Of a stretch of DNA of 64,000 nt, positions 59,515 to 64,000 are shown one piece after another (positions within the stretch are counted from its first letter, which is position 1; the number at the start of each line of letters is the position of its first letter). The notes beneath the pieces are model-generated. The model was not told the origin of the DNA, searched no databases, and saw only the letters and a list, made by a program, of their open reading frames with translations. Made by a program: the position numbers and the translations under genes. Origin of the DNA: an uncultured Oscillospiraceae bacterium. GTDB lineage: Bacteria > Bacillota > Clostridia > Oscillospirales > Acutalibacteraceae. The DNA lies in contig CATXDC010000005.1 of the NCBI GenBank assembly GCA_958366985.1, positions 62,001-126,000 on the forward strand, in the 5' to 3' direction.

Positions 59515-59714
59515 TGAAAGCCAGTGAAATCAGAAAACTGTCCGCCGCAGAGCTTGACGCCAAGCTCCTTGAGTTGAAGGACGAGCTTTTTAATCTGCGC
59601 TTCCAGCAAGCCATAAACCAGCTCGATAACCCAATGCGTATAAGCGCCGTAAAGAAGGACATCGCACGTATTAAAACAGTACAGCGCGAAGCCGAGATCG
59701 GCGCTAAGGCGTAA
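59514..59714 (+). CDS. rpmC: 50S ribosomal protein L29
   Basis: The 66-residue helical protein has EIRKLSAAELDAKLLELKDE and FNLRFQQAINQLDNPMRISA. L29 lies beside L23 at the tunnel exit. The start overlaps the L16 stop. Confidence 0.98.
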   Translation: MKASEIRKLSAAELDAKLLELKDELFNLRFQQAINQLDNPMRISAVKKDIARIKTVQREAEIGAKA

Positions 59715-59733
59715 GGGAAGGGAGGCTTAAGCA

Positions 59734-59991
59734 ATGAGCGAAAGAAACCTCAGAAAAACTCAGGTAGGCATTGTTACCAGCGACAAGATGGATAAGACCG
59801 TTGTTGTCTCTGTTAAAGACAGGGTAAAGCATCCGCTTTACAAAAAAATCATCAATCGTACCGTTAAGCTTAAAGCACATGACGAAAACAATGAGTGCGG
59901 AATCGGCGACAGAGTTCTCGTTATGGAAACACGTCCCATGTCCAAGGACAAGAGATGGCGTGTAGCGGAAATCATAGAGAAAGCCAAATAA
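59734..59991 (+). CDS. rpsQ: 30S ribosomal protein S17
   Basis: The 85-residue protein has RKTQVGIVTSDKMDKTVVVS, VKHPLYKKIINRTVKLKAHD and GDRVLVMETRPMSKDKRWR. S17 is an early-binding 16S rRNA protein with an OB fold. GGGAGG lies upstream of the ATG. Confidence 0.98.
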   Translation: MSERNLRKTQVGIVTSDKMDKTVVVSVKDRVKHPLYKKIINRTVKLKAHDENNECGIGDRVLVMETRPMSKDKRWRVAEIIEKAK

Positions 59992-60021
59992 TTTTGGCGT
60001 AAGCGCAAGGAGGAAAACACT

Positions 60022-60390
60022 GTGATACAGCAGCAGAGTTACCTCAAGGTTGCCGACAACACAGGCGCAAAGGAAATCATGTGTATCCGTGTGCTTGGCG
60101 GTTCCGGCAGGAGGTATGCCAATATCGGCGACGTCATCGTTGCTTCTGTTAAAAAAGCAGCACCCGGCGGCGTTGTTAAAAAAGGCGACGTTGTAAAAGC
60201 AGTCGTAGTTCGTACTGCAAGCGGCGTTCGCCGTGAAGACGGCACATACATTCGTTTCGACGAGAATGCAGCCGTTATCATAAAGGATGATAAAAATCCC
60301 AGAGGCACCCGTATTTTTGGACCGGTAGCAAGAGAACTTCGTGAGAAGAGCTATCTCAAGATTCTCTCACTGGCTCCTGAAGTGCTTTAA
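60022..60390 (+). CDS. rplN: 50S ribosomal protein L14
   Basis: The 122-residue protein starts with GTG, eight bases after AAGGAGG. It reads IQQQSYLKVADNTGAKEIMC, VLGGSGRRYANIGDVIVASV, and GTRIFGPVARELREKSYLKI at the end. L14 forms part of the subunit interface. Confidence 0.98.
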   Translation: MIQQQSYLKVADNTGAKEIMCIRVLGGSGRRYANIGDVIVASVKKAAPGGVVKKGDVVKAVVVRTASGVRREDGTYIRFDENAAVIIKDDKNPRGTRIFGPVARELREKSYLKILSLAPEVL

Positions 60391-60407
60391 TCGGGAGGTG
60401 TAGGATA

Positions 60408-60728
60408 ATGAACAAACTTCATGTTAAAACTGGTGACGTCGTAATGGTAATCAGCGGTAAGGATAAGGGCAAGACAGGTAAAGTTATGCAGGTCAGCCCC
60501 TCCGAAGGCAAGGTTATCGTAGAAGGCGTTATGAACGTTACAAAACACGTCAAGCCCCGCAAGATGGGTGAGCCCGGCGGCCTTATCAAGGCTGAAAGTG
60601 CTCTCTATGCCTGCAAGGTGCTTCCTGTTTGCCCCAAGTGCGGCAAGGCTACAAGAGTAGGCTACACCGTTAAGGATGGCAAAAAGGTTCGTGTCTGCAA
60701 ACATTCCGATTGCAAAGCAACATTTTAA
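60408..60728 (+). CDS. rplX: 50S ribosomal protein L24
   Basis: The 106-residue protein has the KOW motif GDVVMVISGKDKGKTGKVMQ and GGLIKAESALYACKVLPVCP. The C-terminal part carries CPKCGKATRVG and VCKHSDCKA, four cysteines that probably bind zinc, as in several clostridial L24 proteins. L24 initiates 50S assembly. Confidence 0.97.
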   Translation: MNKLHVKTGDVVMVISGKDKGKTGKVMQVSPSEGKVIVEGVMNVTKHVKPRKMGEPGGLIKAESALYACKVLPVCPKCGKATRVGYTVKDGKKVRVCKHSDCKATF

Positions 60729-60747
60729 TTAAGGGAGGAACATGACA

Positions 60748-61287
60748 ATGGCAAGGTTACAGGAAACCTATGTTAAAGAGGTTGCACCTGCACTGATGAA
60801 GAAGTTCGGCTACAAAAGTGTCATGCAAATCCCGAAGCTTGACAAGGTAGTAATCAACGTAGCTTGCGGCGAAGCCCGTGACAACGCTAAGGTTATCGAT
60901 TCTGTTATGAGCGATCTTGCTCAGATCACAGGTCAGAAACCCACAGTCTGCAAGGCTAAGAAGTCAGTTGCTAACTTCAAGCTCCGTGAGGGCATGACAA
61001 TCGGTGCAAAGGTTACACTCCGTGGCGCAAGAATGTATGAATTCATCGACAGATTCTTCAATCTTGCACTGCCCAGAGTTAGAGACTTCAGAGGAATTAA
61101 CCCCAACTCTTTCGACGGACGTGGAAACTACTCCATGGGCGTTAAGGAGCAGCTTATTTTCCCTGAAATCGAATACGATAAGATAGATAAAGTTCGTGGT
61201 ATGGACATCTGCTTTGTTACAACTGCGAACACAGACGAAGAAGCTCGTGAGCTGCTCACACTTATGGGCGCTCCGTTTTCGAAGTAA
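60748..61287 (+). CDS. rplE: 50S ribosomal protein L5
   Basis: The ATG at 60748 lies nine bases after GGGAGG, whereas the upstream ATG at 60742 lies only three bases away, so the 179-residue form beginning ARLQETYVKEVAP is preferred. Typical motifs are MQIPKLDKVVINVACGEA, KAKKSVANFKLREGMTIGAK and RGINPNSFDGRGNYSMGVKE. L5 binds 5S rRNA and contacts P-site tRNA. Confidence 0.97.
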   Translation: MARLQETYVKEVAPALMKKFGYKSVMQIPKLDKVVINVACGEARDNAKVIDSVMSDLAQITGQKPTVCKAKKSVANFKLREGMTIGAKVTLRGARMYEFIDRFFNLALPRVRDFRGINPNSFDGRGNYSMGVKEQLIFPEIEYDKIDKVRGMDICFVTTANTDEEARELLTLMGAPFSK

Positions 61288-61299
61288 GGAGGAGCAGTT

Positions 61300-61485
61300 G
61301 TGGCTAAGAAATCAATGAAAGTAAAGCAGGCAAGACCTGCTAAGTATTCCACAAGGGCATACAACAGATGTAAGATCTGTGGTAGACCCCACGCTTATCT
61401 TCGTAAGTACGGAGTTTGCCGTATCTGCTTCAGGGAGCTTGCACATGCAGGACAGATCCCCGGAGTTAAGAAGGCCAGCTGGTAA
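61300..61485 (+). CDS. rpsZ: 30S ribosomal protein S14, zinc-binding type
   Basis: The 61-residue protein starts with GTG and carries the zinc motif C-X2-C-X12-C-X2-C in CKICGRPHAYLRKYGVCRIC. This short type Z form replaces the longer zinc-free S14 in many Gram-positive bacteria. GGAGGAG precedes the start. Confidence 0.97.
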   Translation: MAKKSMKVKQARPAKYSTRAYNRCKICGRPHAYLRKYGVCRICFRELAHAGQIPGVKKASW

Positions 61486-61515
61486 TTTCGAGCAATTGCA
61501 AAGGAGGTTGACGGC

Positions 61516-61914
61516 ATGCAAATAACCGATTCTATCGCCGATATGCTTACGAGAATCCGCAATGCGAACTCGGCAAAGCATGACTCGGTGGACGTTCCCG
61601 CATCCAACATGAAGAAGGCAATTGCTCAGATTCTTGTTGATGAGGGCTATGTAAAGAGCTTTCAGGTCATCGACGACGGAAAGCAGGGCGTAATCCGTAT
61701 TACTCTTAAGTACGGACCCAACAAGGCACAGGTTCTTACAGGACTTCGCCGTGTTTCAAAGCCCGGTCTTCGTATTTATACAAACTGTGAGGATATGCCC
61801 AAGGTCATGAAAGGTCTTGGAATTGCAATCCTCTCCACATCAAAAGGCATTATGACTGATAAGGATGCACGCAAAGCCAATGTTGGCGGCGAAGTCCTTG
61901 CATTCGTTTGGTAA
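61516..61914 (+). CDS. rpsH: 30S ribosomal protein S8
   Basis: The 132-residue protein begins ITDSIADMLTRIRNANSAKH and has LRRVSKPGLRIYTNCEDMPK and GLGIAILSTSKGIMTDKDAR. S8 binds the central domain of 16S rRNA and represses the spc operon in E. coli; no matching site was identified here. AAGGAGG precedes the ATG. Confidence 0.98.
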   Translation: MQITDSIADMLTRIRNANSAKHDSVDVPASNMKKAIAQILVDEGYVKSFQVIDDGKQGVIRITLKYGPNKAQVLTGLRRVSKPGLRIYTNCEDMPKVMKGLGIAILSTSKGIMTDKDARKANVGGEVLAFVW

Positions 61915-61929
61915 GAGGAGGTACAGAGA

Positions 61930-62475
61930 ATGTCACGTATAGGCAAGAAGCCAATCGTCATTCCCGCAGGCGTTGAAGTAAAGCTTGACGGAAGCACTGT
62001 AACCGTAAAAGGCCCTCTCGGCACACTTACCAGAACAGTGCACAAAAACATGAATGTTGCGGTTGACAACGGTGAAATCCAGGTCACTCGTCCCAATGAC
62101 AACAGCGAAAACCGCTCCCTTCACGGTCTTACACGTACACTTATCGCCAACATGGTTGAGGGTGTACACACAGGCTTCAAAAAGGAGCTTGAGGTTAACG
62201 GTGTAGGTTACCGTGTAGCCATGCAGGGTAAAGATCTGGTCATGAACATCGGTTATTCCCACCAGGTTATCTATCCTGAGGTAGAGGGAATCAAGATTGA
62301 GACACCCGCCCCCAACAAGATCATCATCTCAGGAGCTGACAAGCAGCTCGTTGGTCAGGTAGCGGCAGAGATTCGTGAGAAGCGTCCCCCCGAGCCTTAT
62401 AAGGGCAAAGGTATCAAGTACGTTGACGAGTATATCCGCCGCAAGGAAGGTAAAGCCGGTAAGGGCGGCAAGTAA
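61930..62475 (+). CDS. rplF: 50S ribosomal protein L6
   Basis: The 181-residue protein has SRIGKKPIVIPAGVEVKLDG, TVTVKGPLGTLTR, GVGYRVAMQGKDLVMNIGYS and the C-terminal RPPEPYKGKGIKYVDEYIRR. L6 lies near the factor-binding site. GAGGAGG precedes the ATG. Confidence 0.98.
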   Translation: MSRIGKKPIVIPAGVEVKLDGSTVTVKGPLGTLTRTVHKNMNVAVDNGEIQVTRPNDNSENRSLHGLTRTLIANMVEGVHTGFKKELEVNGVGYRVAMQGKDLVMNIGYSHQVIYPEVEGIKIETPAPNKIIISGADKQLVGQVAAEIREKRPPEPYKGKGIKYVDEYIRRKEGKAGKGGK

Positions 62476-62499
62476 TCTTAATCGAAGGAGTGAAAATAA

Positions 62500-62859
62500 A
62501 TGGTTAACAGACCAGACAGCAATAAGGCAAGACTTGCCCGTCACAAGAGAGTCCGTGGCAAGATTTCAGGCACAGCTGAGTGTCCTCGCCTTAATGTATT
62601 CCGCTCCCATAGTCATATCTATGCACAGTTGATCGACGACGTTGCAGGTGTAACACTTGTATCAGCTTCAACTGTTGAGAAGGATTTTAAGGAATACGGC
62701 GGAAATAAAACCGCTGCTCACGAAGTGGGCAAATTACTCGCAGAGCGCGCCGCAGCTAAAGAGATAACAGAAGTTGTCTTTGACCGTGGCGGCTACATCT
62801 ATCACGGCCGTGTACAAGCGTTGGCCGAAGGCGCCCGTGAGGGTGGCCTCAAGTTCTAA
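62500..62859 (+). CDS. rplR: 50S ribosomal protein L18
   Basis: The 119-residue protein has a basic start (NKARLARHKRVRGKISGTAE), CPRLNVFRSHSHIYAQLIDD and VFDRGGYIYHGRVQALAEGA. L18 binds 5S rRNA with L5. AAGGAG precedes the ATG. Confidence 0.98.
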   Translation: MVNRPDSNKARLARHKRVRGKISGTAECPRLNVFRSHSHIYAQLIDDVAGVTLVSASTVEKDFKEYGGNKTAAHEVGKLLAERAAAKEITEVVFDRGGYIYHGRVQALAEGAREGGLKF

Positions 62860-62874
62860 GAAGGAGGAATACTT

Positions 62875-63375
62875 TTGGCTAAGATTGACACATCGGCTGT
62901 TGAGCTTCAGGAGCGTGTAGTTACTATCAACCGTGTTTCCAAGACAGTTAAGGGCGGTAGAATCTTCAAGTTTGCCGCACTTGTAGTTGTCGGTGACGGA
63001 AACGGCACAGTAGGCTTCGGTCTTGGTAAATCAGGCGAAGTTCCGGATGCAATCCGCAAGGGAATCGAAGATGCCAAGAAGAACCTTATCAAGGTTTCTC
63101 TCAAGGGTACAACAATTCCTCACGAGATCATCGGTAAATTCGGCGCTGGCGTTGTTCTTCTCAAGCCCGCTGCACCCGGTACCGGCGTTATCGCCGGCGG
63201 CCCCGTACGTGCGGTTGTTGAGACAGTCGGCATTAAAGATATCCGTACCAAGGCACTTCGTTCCAATAACCCCTGCAACGTTGTAAGAGCCACAATTGAC
63301 GGCCTTTCAAAGCTGCGTTCTGCTGACGAAGTTGCTGCTATCCGCGGCAAGTCAGCTAAGGAAATTTTAGGTTAA
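62875..63375 (+). CDS. rpsE: 30S ribosomal protein S5
   Basis: The 166-residue protein starts with TTG after GGAGG. It has the dsRBD-like EKVVTIN-type start (here ELQERVVTINRVSKTVKGGR), FGLGKSGEVPDAIRKGIEDA, and AAPGTGVIAGGPVRAVVETV. S5 lies at the mRNA entry site and affects decoding accuracy. Confidence 0.98.
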   Translation: MAKIDTSAVELQERVVTINRVSKTVKGGRIFKFAALVVVGDGNGTVGFGLGKSGEVPDAIRKGIEDAKKNLIKVSLKGTTIPHEIIGKFGAGVVLLKPAAPGTGVIAGGPVRAVVETVGIKDIRTKALRSNNPCNVVRATIDGLSKLRSADEVAAIRGKSAKEILG

Positions 63376-63390
63376 GGAGGGTGGATAACA

Positions 63391-63570
63391 ATGGCTGATA
63401 TTCAGGTAAAGCTCGTTAAGAGCCTCATCGGAAGCAAAAAAGATCAGATTGCCACCGCCCATGCACTTGGTCTTCACAAAATAGGAGATGTTGCGGTACA
63501 GCCCAACAATCCCCAGACACTGGGTAAGGTAAGAAAAATTAACCACCTTATCGAGGTAACCGAAGCGTAA
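63391..63570 (+). CDS. rpmD: 50S ribosomal protein L30
   Basis: A 59-residue frame between rpsE and rplO, read directly from the sequence: it begins MADIQVKLVKSLIGSKKDQI, continues with HALGLHKIGDVAVQPNN and ends in KINHLIEVTEA. This is the complete single-domain L30 pattern. AAGGAGG lies ten or so bases before the ATG, and AAGGAGG for rplO follows the stop. Confidence 0.96.
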   Translation: MADIQVKLVKSLIGSKKDQIATAHALGLHKIGDVAVQPNNPQTLGKVRKINHLIEVTEA

Positions 63571-63589
63571 GCAAGGAGGTGCGAGTATA

Positions 63590-64000
63590 ATGAAATTGCA
63601 CGAACTTACACCGGCAGCAGGCTCCAAGAAGGATGTCAAGCGTATCGGTAGAGGTGCAGGTTCCGGACAGGGTAAAACAGCCGGTAAAGGACATAAGGGC
63701 CAGAAGGCTCGTGCCGGCAGAGGAATGCGTCCGGGCTTTGAAGGCGGTCAGATGCCCCTTCAGAGAAGAATCCCCAAGAGGGGCTTCAATAATATCTTTG
63801 CAAAAGAAATTGCAATTGTTAACGTTGCAGCACTTGATCAGCGTTTCAACGACGGTGATGTAGTAGATGTTGCAGCTCTTGTAAAGTCAGGCCTTGTTAA
63901 GAAAGAGCTTGACGGAGTTAAAGTTTTAGGCAACGGTGAAATCACCAAGAAGCTCACTGTTCAGGCAAATGCTTTCTCTGATTCCGCAAAGGAGAAGATC
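63590..64000 (+). CDS. rplO: 50S ribosomal protein L15, cut by window end
   Basis: The open frame starts at ATG 63590 after AAGGAGG and runs off the window after 137 codons; L15 is normally about 146 residues, so only the last few are missing. It has MKLHELTPAAGSKKDVKRIG, the Gly-rich GRGAGSGQGKTAGKGHKGQK and FEGGQMPLQRRIPKRGFNN. secY would be expected next in the spc operon. Confidence 0.97.
   Translation, partial: MKLHELTPAAGSKKDVKRIGRGAGSGQGKTAGKGHKGQKARAGRGMRPGFEGGQMPLQRRIPKRGFNNIFAKEIAIVNVAALDQRFNDGDVVDVAALVKSGLVKKELDGVKVLGNGEITKKLTVQANAFSDSAKEKI

Overview
The window reads as a chromosomal segment of an anaerobic, spore-forming, low-to-mid-GC Firmicute of class Clostridia. The gene complement best fits an Oscillospiraceae/Ruminococcaceae-like gut organism, which is an inference from gene content and not a sequence match. 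Evidence for this: clostridial single-chain PurL, short GSI-alpha glutamine synthetase, rubrerythrin with a PerR/Fur regulator, zinc-type S14, spore genes (YpeB, a SleC-type cortex enzyme, a BclA-like collagen protein), strong AGGAGG ribosome sites, frequent TTG/GTG starts, and many TTGACA-17-TATAAT promoters.

Layout. 1-4335 (minus): cysteine desulfurase, thiI, cinA and a class B sortase cut by the window edge. 4492-7883: ypeB, a small DUF6514-like protein and glnA with a promoter-proximal hairpin. 8043-12186: a MarR repressor translationally coupled to a heterodimeric ABC exporter. 12362-16350: a GNAT enzyme, a MATE pump, and two nearly identical FxLYD membrane proteins flanking a divergent XRE regulator. 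16366-22447 (minus): fucosidase, two glycosyltransferases, and an XRE/DUF2157 membrane regulator with its partner. 22574-25547: an AlkA-Ogt fusion repair protein and a SleC-type enzyme split into two genes. 25925-33111: a membrane protein, then the minus-strand run purL, phosphoglycerate-mutase/homoserine-kinase-like gene, metY. 33266-35672: PerR/Fur regulator, rubrerythrin and a CHAP-domain protein. 35732-38887: XRE membrane protein, MarR, and a divergent kinase-like gene plus MATE pump sharing a palindromic operator. 38967-42465: a TetR-controlled flavin oxidoreductase pair. 42579-44046: ferredoxin facing a Crp/Fnr regulator. 44137-47576: ftsH, TetR, SdpI family. 47844-50373: collagen-like protein followed by a GT2-TPR glycosyltransferase. 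51172-51611: two tRNA-Ser genes and a candidate small RNA. 52038-54410: small protein, PlsC, orphan AgrC-like kinase. 54544-64000: the S10-spc ribosomal protein operon from its promoter into L15.

No phage, transposon, CRISPR array or restriction system was recognised. The most interesting material is (i) the collagen-like glycoprotein candidate with a glycosyltransferase directly downstream, (ii) the candidate small RNA beside tRNA-Ser carrying a C-rich segment identical to a tRNA-Ser 3' end, (iii) the split SleC, (iv) the AlkA-Ogt fusion, (v) attenuator-like hairpins in the glnA and S10 leaders, and (vi) the TetR-controlled CrtI-like/ferredoxin-reductase pair. All functions come from motif reading by eye; no database search was run.
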